A stretch of 52,500 nucleotides of DNA from Rhodocaloribacter litoris (GTDB taxonomy: Bacteria; Bacteroidota; Rhodothermia; Rhodothermales; ISCAR-4553): positions 2,472,689 through 2,525,188 of the forward strand of contig NZ_CP076718.1 in the NCBI RefSeq assembly GCF_011682235.2. The letters are read 5' to 3'. The notes beneath the pieces were generated by a model. It worked only from the letters and a program-made list of their open reading frames with translations, was not told where the DNA came from and did not search any database. Both the position numbers and the translations under genes were made by a program. Below, one piece after another: positions 43,241 through 51,325 of this stretch. Each line of letters begins with the position of its first letter. The stretch's first letter is position 1.

Positions 43241-43318
43241 CCCCGCGCTTTCAAGCCGGGGATGTAGGGACCCCCTCCGCTTCCCGTGAGGGAGTTCTCC
43301 GCCGTCTGTAGACGGCGG
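43241..43318. repeat. Hairpins at the left end of the TnpB element
   Basis: CCCCG (43241-43245) pairs with CGGGG (43257-43261) around a loop holding CTTTCAAGC, which is also found in the right-end hairpin. A second stem, CCGCCGTC/GACGGCGG with loop TGTA, spans 43299-43318. Such imperfect palindromes near the ends are recognised by the transposase of this group. Confidence 0.6.
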
Positions 43319-43365
43319 CACGACCGAAGGGGAACCTTACGCACATAATAGGGGTGCGTGTAACT

Positions 43366-44547
43366 ATGCCCGAGGTGATACGAACATATCGTTACCGCGT
43401 CTACCCCAATGCCGAGCAAAGGGACAACCTTGCCCGAACGTTCGGCTGTGCCCGCTGGGTGTACAACTGGGGGCTGGAGCGTAGAACCAACGCCTACCAC
43501 GGTGAGGGCAAAAGCCTCACCTACAACAGCCTCGCCGTCGAACTCACGCAGATCAAGAAGCAGGAAGAAACACGGTGGCTCGGCGAGGTATCCAGCGTCG
43601 TACTTCAGCAATCGCTTCGCAACCTCGAACGTGCCTTCACAAACTTCTTCGAGGGTCGGAGCGGCTACCCCTCCTTCAAACGCAAGCGTGGAAAACAGAG
43701 TGCAACGTACGCCAGCAGCGCCTTCCGCTTCGACGCTGAAGCAATGACACTCACGCTGGCGAAGCAGAAGGCACCGCTCAAGATCCGATGGAGCCGGAAG
43801 CCGGAGGGCGAGGTCGTCAAGGTGACGGTGACGCTCGATCCGTCGGGTCGCTACCACGTCTGCCTGCATTGCCGGTGCCACGTGGAGCCGCTGCCGCCCG
43901 CCGATCCGGGCGGAAAGACAGGCAAGAGCGTCGGTGTCGATCTCGGGCTCAATGACGTGGTTGTGACCTCTGACGGTTTCCGCAGCGGCAACCCCAGGCA
44001 CCTCCGCAGAGCGTATCGCCGTCTGCGTCGGGCGCAGAAAGCTCTCAGCCGGAAGCAGAAAGGGAGCAACAACTGGGAGAAGCAGCGCCGAAAAGTGGCG
44101 AAGCTCCACGCCCGCATTGCTGACCGGCGTAGCGACTTTTAGGCCGCGTGACGCGGCCTGCACAAGCTCACGACCGATCTTGTCAAGAACCACGACGTGA
44201 TCGCTGTCGAGAGCCTTGCGGTGAAGAATATGCTGAAGAATCGCACCCTTGCTCGCTCCATATCGGGGGCGAGTTGGGGCGAGATCGTACGTCAGCTCGA
44301 ATACAAGTGCGCGTGGTACGGGCGTACGCTCATCAAGGTAGATCGCTGGTTTCCAAGCAGTAAACGCTGTAGCGCGTGCGGGCACATCCGGGCCGAAATG
44401 CCGCTCGCCGTGCGCCGCTGGACCTGCGAGGAGTGCGGCAGCATACACGACCGCGACGAGAACGCGGCGAAGAACATTCTGGCGGTCGGAGCGACCGTTG
44501 CAGCCTGTGGAGACCTGAGTAAGACCAGCGCAGCAGGCGATGTATGA
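43366..44547 (+). pseudogene. tnpB: TnpB RNA-guided nuclease, interrupted by two stops
   Basis: The N-terminal part (43366-44142) opens with TYRYRVYPNAEQRDNLARTFGCARWVYNWGLE, and the RuvC Asp lies in GVDLGLND (residue about 192). The C-terminal part (44158-44547) continues in the same frame with the RuvC Glu in [10 protein letters not shown], the zinc ribbon CSACGHI...CEECGS and the last RuvC Asp in [12 protein letters not shown]. All catalytic residues are kept. Between codons for DF and LHKL, normally contiguous in this family, lies an 18-base insert with TAG and TGA. The start is the ATG at 43366. Without recoding, the product would be two inactive halves. Confidence 0.88.
44140..44157. 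repeat. 18-base palindromic insert with TAG and TGA inside tnpB
   Basis: The 18 extra bases keep the frame. They lie in a near-perfect palindrome, AGGCCGCGTGACGCGGCCT (44141-44159), with an 8-bp stem and a TGA loop. The in-frame stops are TAG at 44140 and TGA at 44149. No flanking duplication is evident. Confidence 0.8.
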
Positions 44548-44595
44548 TCGCCTATTCAGTTGCATGGCATCGGTCGATGAAGCAGGAATCTCCCG

Positions 44596-44605
44596 CTTTC
44601 AAGCG
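44596..44605. repeat. Target-site duplication, left copy
   Basis: CTTTCAAGCG, identical to 46124-46133 on the other side of the IS. A 10-bp duplication fits IS4-family insertion. Confidence 0.88.
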
Positions 44606-46123
44606 CTTACCTTTACCCACAAGTGCCGTGAGATTAGCAGAAGGATGCTGATCAAATAACCTTTTACCCCATCGAAGCCATTGAAGAGGAGCCCCCCGAT
44701 GGATACGGAAGCAATCCCAGACCTCCCTGAGGTCGATGAACTCTCCACCTGGCTTGTGCATGAATTGCACGACATGGCGCTGGGCGACAAGCGCCTGGAC
44801 CGGCGACTGCTCGACACCGGCGCCAAACTGGCGGCCAGGCCTTCGGTGTCGATCAATCAGGCCTGTGCGGATTGGGCCGACACCAAGGCCGCCTACCGGC
44901 TCTTCGACAATGCCAAAACGACCGCCGAGAAGATCCGGGCGCCCCATTATCGCCGTACGCGGGAGCGGGCCCAGGGGCACAAACGGCTCTTTGCCATTCA
45001 GGATACGACCTACCTGAACTATACCCATCATCCCAGTACAAAGGGGCTCGGACCCATCGGCACCGCGCAGCAGAACCTGTCCGGCATAGTCATGCACACC
45101 AGCCTGCTCATGACCGAGCAGGGCCTTCCGCTCGGATTGGCCGGTCAGGCCATCTGGGTGCGCCCCCCCACGATGCACCAGCGCACCGCAGACGAACGAC
45201 GCAAGCTGCCCATCGAAGAGAAGGAAAGTTCCAAGTGGCTCCAGGCCCTGCAACAGACCCAGGCCGTCGTTCCCCCCGAGGCCCAGCTCATCACCATCGG
45301 CGACAGCGAGTCCGACCTTTTTGAGCTTTTTCACCAGGCCCGCACCCTGGAGACCGACCTGCTGGTGCGAGCCGCCCAGAACCGCTCCGTCTGTGCACCC
45401 GAAGTGGGGCGGCTCTGGGAGGTGATGGGCCGGCAAGCGGCGTGCGGGCAGTTGCAGGTGCTCGTCCCCGCCCGCAAAGGGAAGCCGAAACGCCAGGCCT
45501 CGGTCACGGTGCGCTTTGCGCCTGTGAGCTTGAAAGCCCCTCGGCACCTGCGCAAAAAGATGGGCGATATGCCGCTCTATGCGGTGCTGGTGCAAGAGGA
45601 GGCCCCGCCCGCGGAGGACCCGCCTTTGTGCTGGCTTCTTTTGAGCACGGTGCCGGTGCATCGTTTTGCCGACGCCGTGGAGCGGATCCGGTGGTACGGC
45701 CTGCGCTGGCAGATTGAGGTCTATCACAAGGTGCTCAAATCGGGATGCCGTGTGGAAAAAGCCCCGTTGGCCGGCGTGGAGCGTCTGATGCCCTATCTGG
45801 CCCTGTTCAGCATCATAGCCTGGCGTCTTTTCTGGATGACCCTGGTGGCCCGTCATGCGCCTGATGTGCCCTGCACGCTGGTGCTGGCCGAGCATGAGTG
45901 GCGGGCTCTGTATGCCTTCCACCACAAGACGCAGCAGGTGCCTGCCCGGCCGCCCACGGTGGGCCAGGTGGTCCTGTGGATCGCCCGGCTGGGCGGCTTT
46001 CTGGCTCGCAAAAGCGATGGGCCTCCGGGTGTCACTGTGCTCTGGCGCGGCTGGCAACGTCTCACCGATATCGCCTCCGCCTGGCTCGTCTTTCACCCCT
46101 CCTGATTTGTGGGTAAAGGTAAG
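44606..46123 (+). mobile_element. Complete IS4-family (Tn5/IS50-like) insertion sequence
   Basis: This 1,518-bp element is bounded by perfect 17-bp inverted ends, CTTACCTTTACCCACAA at 44606-44622 and its complement at 46107-46123. It is flanked by the 10-bp duplication CTTTCAAGCG. It contains one full-length transposase gene. It has landed in the right-end hairpin of the TnpB element, and intact ends plus an exact duplication suggest a recent insertion. Confidence 0.92.
44699..46105 (+). CDS. IS4-family transposase (Tn5 Tnp-like)
   Basis: This 468-residue DDE transposase is of the IS50/Tn5 type. An N-terminal helical DNA-binding domain (LVHELHDMALGDKRLDRRLLDTGAKLAARPSVSINQACADWADTKAAYRLFDN) precedes the catalytic core. 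Asp 102 lies in AIQDTTYLNYT, Asp 202 in GDSESDLFELF, and Glu 340 in the Y-(2)-R-(3)-E-(6)-K signature YGLRWQIEVYHKVLK. A C-terminal Tn5-type dimerisation region follows. It cuts and pastes the IS by its 17-bp ends. The ATG at 44699 has AAGAGGA upstream; a TTG further up is less likely. The frame is intact. Confidence 0.92.
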   Translation: MDTEAIPDLPEVDELSTWLVHELHDMALGDKRLDRRLLDTGAKLAARPSVSINQACADWADTKAAYRLFDNAKTTAEKIRAPHYRRTRERAQGHKRLFAIQDTTYLNYTHHPSTKGLGPIGTAQQNLSGIVMHTSLLMTEQGLPLGLAGQAIWVRPPTMHQRTADERRKLPIEEKESSKWLQALQQTQAVVPPEAQLITIGDSESDLFELFHQARTLETDLLVRAAQNRSVCAPEVGRLWEVMGRQAACGQLQVLVPARKGKPKRQASVTVRFAPVSLKAPRHLRKKMGDMPLYAVLVQEEAPPAEDPPLCWLLLSTVPVHRFADAVERIRWYGLRWQIEVYHKVLKSGCRVEKAPLAGVERLMPYLALFSIIAWRLFWMTLVARHAPDVPCTLVLAEHEWRALYAFHHKTQQVPARPPTVGQVVLWIARLGGFLARKSDGPPGVTVLWRGWQRLTDIASAWLVFHPS

Positions 46124-46133
46124 CTTTCAAGCG
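46124..46133. repeat. Target-site duplication, right copy
   Basis: CTTTCAAGCG. Joined to 44580-44595 and the bases after 46133, it rebuilds the TnpB right-end hairpin (CCCGCTT...AAGCGGG). Confidence 0.88.
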
Positions 46134-46295
46134 GGGGAGGCTCAAGTGTGCCTTTGTGTCTTCGAGGCAACCGGATCGGGCGTGTGACGTGTTCCTGTGT
46201 CCGCCGGAGGCCGTGCGTCCTCGACGGGCGCACCCGGTACGTGCGGGACCTTCGTTCGGTGTGCGAGACCGCTTTCCCCGTGCAGCGCGGGGCGG
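46134..46295. other. Gap between the transposon scar and the OmpA-like gene
   Basis: The first 15 or so bases (GGGGAGGCTCAAG) are the displaced tail of the TnpB right end. The rest shows no gene, RNA or clear terminator. Confidence 0.4.
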
Positions 46296-46931
46296 TCATG
46301 GCCGCACGGCGATGTGGATACGGCGGTTGCGGCGGCGGCCGAGCGGGTCGTCGTTGCGGGCCACCGGGCGCGTGTCTCCGTAGGCGACGATCTCGAAGCG
46401 TGCCGGCTCGATGCCGGCGGCTTCGACGAGGTGACGCACCACGGCGGCGGCGCGGGCGGCGGACAGTTCCCAGTTGCTCGGGTAGACGGCCCGGAGGGCG
46501 GGACCCGGCGGGATGCTGTCCGCATGGCCCTCGACGCGGAAGGAGCGGTCGGCATACCGGACCTGCAGGGTCTCGGCGAGGGCGGTGAGACGCCTGCGGC
46601 CTCCTTCGGTGAGCGTGGCGGTGCCGGGGGCAAAGAGGTCGTCTACGAGCAGGGTGGCCACGCCGGCGCCGCCGTCGCGGCAGGTGGCCAGCAGGTACTC
46701 CAGCCGGTTGATACGCGCCCGCAGGGCCTCCATGTCCCGCGCGTATTGCCCGGAGCGTACGGCCTCGTAGAAGGCGAGGGAGTCTTCGAGGGCGAGGCGC
46801 TCCGCCTGGTAGGCCGCATTCACCGTGCGAAGCGAATCTATGACGGCTTCCTGCCGGGCCAGGCGGGGCGACACACACCCCGTCATCAGGAGCAGCGACA
46901 GGCAGGCCGTTGCCGGAAGGATGCGTAGCAT
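46296..46931 (-). CDS. OmpA-family peptidoglycan-binding lipoprotein
   Basis: This 211-residue protein has a lipoprotein signal (ACLSLLLMTGC, Cys at about residue 19). A helical stretch likely to form a coiled coil (about 25-85) follows, then an OmpA C-like domain (VRYADRSFRVEGHADSIPPG; SNWELSAARAAAVVRHLVEAAGIEPARFEIVAYGDTRPVARND; RRRNRRIHIAV). The Asp and Arg that bind diaminopimelate in this family appear kept. It would tether the outer membrane to the cell wall. The gene points toward the transposon scar; the next gene diverges from it. Confidence 0.88.
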   Translation of the reverse strand: MLRILPATACLSLLLMTGCVSPRLARQEAVIDSLRTVNAAYQAERLALEDSLAFYEAVRSGQYARDMEALRARINRLEYLLATCRDGGAGVATLLVDDLFAPGTATLTEGGRRRLTALAETLQVRYADRSFRVEGHADSIPPGPALRAVYPSNWELSAARAAAVVRHLVEAAGIEPARFEIVAYGDTRPVARNDDPLGRRRNRRIHIAVRP

Positions 46932-47033
46932 GGGGCCAGAGGAAACGTTGGAAAAGCAAAGCGCCCGGCACCAGAAGGGAACCGGACGCTTCAGGATAGC
47001 TGAGAGGGAGGGTCAGCTATGTATGGTTAATAA

Positions 47034-47075
47034 TTTCGCCATCCCGAAGGAACGATGCAACCCTTCGGGCGAAAA
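47034..47075 (+). promoter_or_regulatory. Leader hairpin upstream of the 47158 gene
   Basis: CCCGAAGG and CCTTCGGG pair over 8 bases around an 11-base loop. An outer TTTCG/CGAAA arm extends the stem after a 4-base bulge. It lies in the gap between divergent genes, next to an A/T-rich patch (TTAATAATTTCG). There is no T-tract on either side, so it is more likely leader structure than terminator. Confidence 0.4.
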
Positions 47076-47157
47076 ATACACCTCCGGCCCGGGTGCGGTC
47101 CAGCGTCGCCGCGGGTCGTTTTCCCTTCAGCCTCTCCGTTCCTTTAACGCCAGCGTC

Positions 47158-48738
47158 ATGACTTCCCCCCTCTTCCGTCTGGCAGTGGGCGCCGTGCTCT
47201 GCTGCCTGAGCGTGCCCGCCGGTGCACAGATCCTCAGCCGCCCGGATTACGATGCGGCGGCCCGGGCCAAAGGCGCCACCCTGCAGGCGGTCACCGGGGC
47301 GGAGGTGCGTTGCGCCGGCGGCGTTGCGGCCGGCTTTCCGTGCAGCGAGGTCAACCTGCTCAGCTTTTTGCCCATCGCCGACCTCGGCGGGCAGGCCGGG
47401 GTCAACCTGAACGACATCTGGGGCTGGACCGACCCGGCGAGCGGGCGCGAGTTCGCCCTCGTCGGCCGCACGGACGGGACGGCGTTCGTCGAGGTCACGG
47501 ACCCCGTCAACCCCGTTTATCTCGGGTCCCTGCCCCTGCACGCGGGAGCACGGCCGAGCGTCTGGCGCGACATCAAGGTGTATGCGGGCCACGCCTATGT
47601 CGTGGCCGACGGGGCGGGTGCGCATGGCCTGCAGGTCTTCGACCTGAGCCGCCTGCTGGCGGTCGAGAACCCGCCCGTCACCTTCACCGAGGATGCCCAC
47701 TACGACGGCTTCGGCAGCGCGCACAACCTCGTCATCAACGAGGCAACCGGCTTTGCCTATGCCGTCGGCCTCAGCTTCGGCGGCGCGACGTGCGGCGGCG
47801 GCTTTCACATCGTCGACATCCGCGAGCCGAAGAACCCGCAGTTCGCCGGCTGCTTCGCCGACTTCGACACCCGGCGCGGCTACACGCACGACGCGCAGTG
47901 CGTCCTCTACCACGGGCCGGACGCCGAGCATCGGGGCAAAGAGATCTGCATCGGCTCGAACGAAGACAAGATCACCCTGGTCGATATGAGCGACAAGGCG
48001 CAGCCCCGCGTCATCGCCAACGCCGGCTATCCGAACGCGGCCTACACGCACCAGGGCTGGCTCACCGAAGACCACCGCTACTTTCTCCTCGACGACGAGC
48101 TGGACGAGCGGCAGGGCGGGGGCGCAGGCACGCGCACCCTCATCTGGGACCTGACCGACCTCGACGACCCCCTGCTTCTCACCGAATACATCGCATCGCA
48201 GCCCTCCATCGACCACAACCAGTACGTCCGGGGGCACTATGCTTTTCAGGCCAACTACACCAGCGGCCTGCGCATCCTCGATCTCCACGATATCACGGCA
48301 CCCCGGGAGGTGGCCTTCTTTGACACGTATGCCCCGGACGACGGGATCAGCTTTCGCGGAGCCTGGAGCGTCTATCCCTTCTTCCCGAGCGGTACGCTCG
48401 TCGTCAGCAGCATCGGGGAGGGCTTGTTCGCGCTGCGGTCGCCGGTGGTGGCCGAGCCGGTGGAAGTGCCGGACGGGCCGGTGCGGATGGAGGTCTACCC
48501 GAACCCGTCCGGCGGGGCCGTCACCGTGGCGTTCGTGCTGGCGGATACGCAGCACGTCGAGGTGGCCGTCTTCGATGCGGCCGGGCGCCGGGTGGCGACG
48601 CTGCATCGCGGGGTGCTTCCGGCGGGGGTGCGGCACCGTTTCGCGTTCGACGGGCAGGGGCTTGCCGGCGGGGCCTACCTCGTCCGGATCGAGGGGGCGC
48701 ATTTCGCCGAGACGCGTCCCTTCGCGCGTGTCCGGTAG
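47158..48738 (+). CDS. Choice-of-anchor-B (LVIVD repeat) protein with sorting domain
   Basis: This protein has 526 residues from the ATG at 47158, with a signal peptide (LAVGAVLCCLSVPAGAQ). The body is a beta-propeller-like choice-of-anchor-B fold (LNDIWGWTDPASGREFALVGRTDGTAFVEVTDPVNPVYLGSLP; YTHDAQCVLYHGPD; ICIGSNEDKITLVDMSD; ASQPSIDHNQYVRGHYAFQANYTSGLRILDL). The last 85 residues are a sorting domain (MEVYPNPSGGAVTVAFVLAD; GGAYLVRIEG). It is probably surface-exposed or secreted. An upstream in-frame extension to 46825 has no homology. It ends 6 bases from the convergent DedA-type gene. Confidence 0.85.
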   Translation: MTSPLFRLAVGAVLCCLSVPAGAQILSRPDYDAAARAKGATLQAVTGAEVRCAGGVAAGFPCSEVNLLSFLPIADLGGQAGVNLNDIWGWTDPASGREFALVGRTDGTAFVEVTDPVNPVYLGSLPLHAGARPSVWRDIKVYAGHAYVVADGAGAHGLQVFDLSRLLAVENPPVTFTEDAHYDGFGSAHNLVINEATGFAYAVGLSFGGATCGGGFHIVDIREPKNPQFAGCFADFDTRRGYTHDAQCVLYHGPDAEHRGKEICIGSNEDKITLVDMSDKAQPRVIANAGYPNAAYTHQGWLTEDHRYFLLDDELDERQGGGAGTRTLIWDLTDLDDPLLLTEYIASQPSIDHNQYVRGHYAFQANYTSGLRILDLHDITAPREVAFFDTYAPDDGISFRGAWSVYPFFPSGTLVVSSIGEGLFALRSPVVAEPVEVPDGPVRMEVYPNPSGGAVTVAFVLADTQHVEVAVFDAAGRRVATLHRGVLPAGVRHRFAFDGQGLAGGAYLVRIEGAHFAETRPFARVR

Positions 48739-48744
48739 GGCCGG

Positions 48745-49356
48745 TCAGAGCACGTACTTCACCAGCACGAACCCACCGATGAGCAACGCCGTAAAGGCGA
48801 TGGCGAGCAGGTTGAAGTAGCGGTCGATGAAAGCCCGGATGGGTGCGCCGAAGCGCCAGATGAGCCCGGCCACGAGGAGGAAGCGGGCCGTGCGGCTGAC
48901 GGCCGAGGCGAGCACGAAGAGCGGAAAGCTGACGTCGAAGGCGCCGGCGCTGATGGTGAAGACCTTGTAGGGGATCGGCGTGAAGCCGGCGGTGAAGATG
49001 ATGACGAACCCCCAGGCTTCGAACTGCTCGCCGAGGCGGTGGTAGAGTGCGGGGTCGAAGCCCGGGATGTGGTTGAAGAAGAAGTGGGCCACCGGGGTGA
49101 AGCCGTCGCCGGCGAGCCAGAGGAAGTGGCCGAGGGCGTAGCCGGCCATGCCGCCCAGGAGGGAGGCCACGCTGCAGATCAGGGCGAACCAGAGGGCTTT
49201 GTTGCGGTTGCCCAGCGCCAGCGCGATCAGGAGCACGTCGGGCGGCACGGGGAAGAACATCGACTCCGTGAAGGCCAGCGCAAAGAGGGCTGTCGCGCCG
49301 TGGGGCGTCTCGGCCCAGTGGAGTACCCAGTCGTAGAGGCGTCGTAGCCAGGTCAT
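48745..49356 (-). CDS. DedA/YqaA-family (VTT domain) membrane protein
   Basis: This 203-residue integral membrane protein has several hydrophobic helices. It carries the VTT/SNARE-associated signature (ESMFFPVPPDVLLIALALGNRNKALWFALICSVASLLGGMAGYALG; GFVIIFTAGFTPIPYKVFTISAGAF). DedA-type proteins take part in membrane lipid carrier flipping and proton-linked homeostasis in the inner membrane. Length fits the YqaA subgroup. The gene lies alone on this strand, convergent with the 47158 gene. Confidence 0.88.
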   Translation of the reverse strand: MTWLRRLYDWVLHWAETPHGATALFALAFTESMFFPVPPDVLLIALALGNRNKALWFALICSVASLLGGMAGYALGHFLWLAGDGFTPVAHFFFNHIPGFDPALYHRLGEQFEAWGFVIIFTAGFTPIPYKVFTISAGAFDVSFPLFVLASAVSRTARFLLVAGLIWRFGAPIRAFIDRYFNLLAIAFTALLIGGFVLVKYVL

Positions 49357-49414
49357 GCCGGTGCGGCGGCTGGTGCCGGTTCAGCGGGTGTGGCCATGGA
49401 GGCGGGGGAACATG

Positions 49415-49443
49415 AAAAAGGGCAGGCAAAGAGGTGCCTGCCC
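49415..49443 (-). terminator. Rho-independent terminator of the TPR gene
   Basis: On the minus strand a 9-bp perfect stem (GGGCAGGCA/TGCCTGCCC, 6-base loop) is followed by five T. It lies about 35 bases past the stop of the TPR gene at 49478, which is transcribed toward it. Confidence 0.85.
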
Positions 49444-49477
49444 CGGCGGCGAAGTTTGGGGGGAAGATCCCGCCGCT

Positions 49478-50890
49478 TCAGGAGTCGAGGTCGAGGAGGC
49501 GGCGGATGCGGGCATCCCGGTAGAGTTCCGGGTAGATCTGGCGAAACTCTTCCTTCTTTTTGGGATCGAGGCAGAAGGCCATCTTGAGCGAGCGGATGCT
49601 TTCTTCCGAGCGGCCGAGGGCGAAGAGGGCTTTGGCCTGCTGGAAGTAGACGCCGGCCCAGTCCGGTTTGAGGCGGAGGGCGCGGCCGTAGGCTTCGAGG
49701 GCCTCCTCGGCGCGCCGGGCTTCGAAGAGGGTTTCGGCGTAGTCGAGCCAGGCCTCGCGGTTGTCCGGTGCCAGGCGCACGACGGTGCGGTAGGCGGAGA
49801 GGGCTTCGCTGAGGCGGCCCAGGTTGTAGGCGCAGTCGGCCTTGGCGTACCAGTATTCGGGGGTGTCCGGGCTGAGGACGATGGCGCGGTTGAAGTACGT
49901 GAGGGCTTCCTCGTAGTGTTCGAGGGCATCGTAGCAGCACCCCAGCCCGTACCAGGCCTCGGCATAGGTGTCATCCTCTTCGAGGGCCCGCTGGAAGTAC
50001 TCGATCGCCTTGTCGTAGTGTTTCAGCTCCTCATAGGCGAGGGCGATGTTATAGAAGGTGGCCGTGTCGCCGCCTTCCAGCTCGATGACGCGCAGGTAGC
50101 TCTCGATGGCCTCGGGGAGGGCGCCGAGGTTGGCCAGCGCGTTGCCGCGGTTGTAGTAGGCCGAGGCGAAGTCCTCACAGATGAGGATCGCCATGTCGTA
50201 GGACGAGACGGCTTCCTCGTAGCGGCCGAGGCGGTTGAGCACGATGCCGCGGTTGTACCAGGCGTCGTGCGAGTAGGGGTCCACCTCCAGGTGCCGGTCG
50301 TAGCAGGCGATGCTGCGCTCGTCCTCGCCCAGGCGGTCGTAGCAATAGCCGAGCTCGTACCAGACCTCCGGGTGTTCGGGGTTCCGCTCGGCGCACCGGT
50401 TGAAGGCCTCGACCGCTTCCTCGAGGCGGTTCATGCGCTCGAGGGCCACGCCCCGGTTGAAGAGGGCTTCGTCGTTGAGGGGGTCGATCTCGAGCGCGGC
50501 GTCGTAGGCTTCGAGGGCCTCCTCGCCCCGGTCGAGGCTGTCCAGCGTGATGCCCCGGTTGATCAGCGTCTCGGTGTCGACGGGGTTGAGCGTCAGGGCA
50601 CGTTCATAGGCTTCGAGGGCTTCCTCATGCCGGCCGAGGTTGTTCAGCAGGATCCCCCGCCGCATCCAGCCGTCGGACGAAAAGGGGTACATCTCGAGCA
50701 ACCGGTCGATGACCCGCAGCGCATCCTCGAAGCGCCCTTCTTCGAAATAGTAGGAGGCGATGTCTTCCAGCGTGTCGGAGTCGAAATATGCGTTCTCGCC
50801 CTGCGCTTCGAACGAGGCGACCAGCTCCTCGAGTCGCGTCTCCCCCGGAAAGTCTTCGAAATCCTCGAATTCGAAGTCGAACATGCTCAT
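49478..50890 (-). CDS. Tetratricopeptide-repeat protein
   Basis: This 470-residue protein consists of an acidic N-terminus (FDFEFEDFEDFPGE) followed by about eleven 34-residue TPRs (for example DALRVIDRLLEMYPFSSDGWMRRGILLNNLGRHEEALEAYERALTLNP). There is no signal peptide, so it is a cytoplasmic scaffold. Repeats are regular and slightly varied, and the frame is intact. It has its own promoter and a strong terminator, so it is a single-gene unit. The partner is not identifiable from sequence. Confidence 0.9.
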   Translation of the reverse strand: MSMFDFEFEDFEDFPGETRLEELVASFEAQGENAYFDSDTLEDIASYYFEEGRFEDALRVIDRLLEMYPFSSDGWMRRGILLNNLGRHEEALEAYERALTLNPVDTETLINRGITLDSLDRGEEALEAYDAALEIDPLNDEALFNRGVALERMNRLEEAVEAFNRCAERNPEHPEVWYELGYCYDRLGEDERSIACYDRHLEVDPYSHDAWYNRGIVLNRLGRYEEAVSSYDMAILICEDFASAYYNRGNALANLGALPEAIESYLRVIELEGGDTATFYNIALAYEELKHYDKAIEYFQRALEEDDTYAEAWYGLGCCYDALEHYEEALTYFNRAIVLSPDTPEYWYAKADCAYNLGRLSEALSAYRTVVRLAPDNREAWLDYAETLFEARRAEEALEAYGRALRLKPDWAGVYFQQAKALFALGRSEESIRSLKMAFCLDPKKKEEFRQIYPELYRDARIRRLLDLDS

Positions 50891-50971
50891 AAAATACCGC
50901 TAAAGGCTGCGTGCTCGGACAGGCTGAAGAGCTTAAAAGCCAGAATGCCCAAAAGGTTCGGCCTTCCGTTA

Positions 50972-51000
50972 ATTATACTTGGAGATTGTGCAATTTGCAA
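50972..51000 (-). promoter_or_regulatory. Promoter of the TPR gene
   Basis: On the minus strand TTGCAA (51000-50995) and TATAAT (50977-50972) are separated by 17 bases. The start point would be about 75 bases before the TPR start codon. This is the best sigma-70-like promoter found in the window. Confidence 0.7.
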
Positions 51001-51021
51001 GAAGCCGCGCCGGGGATCCTC

Positions 51022-51032
51022 TATACTATAAC
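51022..51032 (+). promoter_or_regulatory. -10-like box upstream of the structured RNA
   Basis: Overlapping TATACT (51022-51027) and TATAAC (51027-51032) lie about 25 bases before the first paired arm of the RNA at 51057. No -35 hexamer was recognised. Confidence 0.35.
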
Positions 51033-51056
51033 GAGGGATTTTTAGATTCTCGCTTT

Positions 51057-51278
51057 CCCGGGCCTGACGTTATAGCGTTGGTCCATGCTATTGAAGGCGT
51101 CGGTGTGCAGCGCGATGTAGCCGCACCCTTCACGGGTGCGCCCCCTGGCCCACAGGAGAGCCCGGACCGACGGGACGCGTTGCGCGTCCAGATCCGCGGC
51201 TACACGTGAGCCGTTCGCTAAGGGTAGCCATGCCCTCAATAACCACGACCTCCGCTATATGCGTCTGATGGGCCCGGG
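51057..51278 (+). ncRNA. Structured RNA candidate, 6S-like layout
   Basis: No gene is seen between the TPR gene and tmk, but long-range pairing is striking. A closing stem is built from 51057-51064 with 51271-51278 (8 bp), 51066-51069 with 51262-51265, 51071-51077 with 51253-51259 (7 bp), and 51089-51097 with 51233-51241 (8 of 9). An open bubble follows (51098-51115 against 51205-51232). The terminal arm is closed by a 9-bp stem, 51116-51124 with 51196-51204, and holds two hairpins (51124-51138; 51173-51189, 7 bp with a TTG loop). A long rod with a central bubble is the shape of 6S RNA, which binds RNA polymerase. The strand is inferred from the upstream -10-like box. A tmk leader is the alternative. 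Confidence 0.5.
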
Positions 51279-51325
51279 GCGCGGTCGTCGTCGGGGTGCC
51301 GGTGCCCGGCAGGAAGGTCTGTATT

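Larger units (their letters stand above)
43236..46147 (+). mobile_element. TnpB element (IS200/IS605-IS1341 type), degenerate, with nested IS
   Basis: This region carries tnpB alone, without a tnpA. A left-side hairpin lies at 43241-43261, a strong stem at 43299-43318, and a right-end hairpin is rebuilt when the inserted IS is removed. The outer limits are approximate. The element is less GC-rich than its neighbours. It is doubly broken: stops in tnpB, and a Tn5-like IS in its right end, where the guide RNA scaffold of TnpB elements normally lies. Confidence 0.7.

Noticed and set aside
43241-43318. CRISPR repeats at the palindromes near tnpB
   Set aside because: There is no regular spacing or third repeat. 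The stems fit transposon ends.
47034-47075. Rho-independent terminator
   Set aside because: No T-tract follows the stem on either strand, and both neighbouring genes point away from it.
51057-51278. SRP RNA, RNase P RNA or tmRNA
   Set aside because: None of the conserved core sequences of those RNAs is visible; only the 6S-like shape fits.
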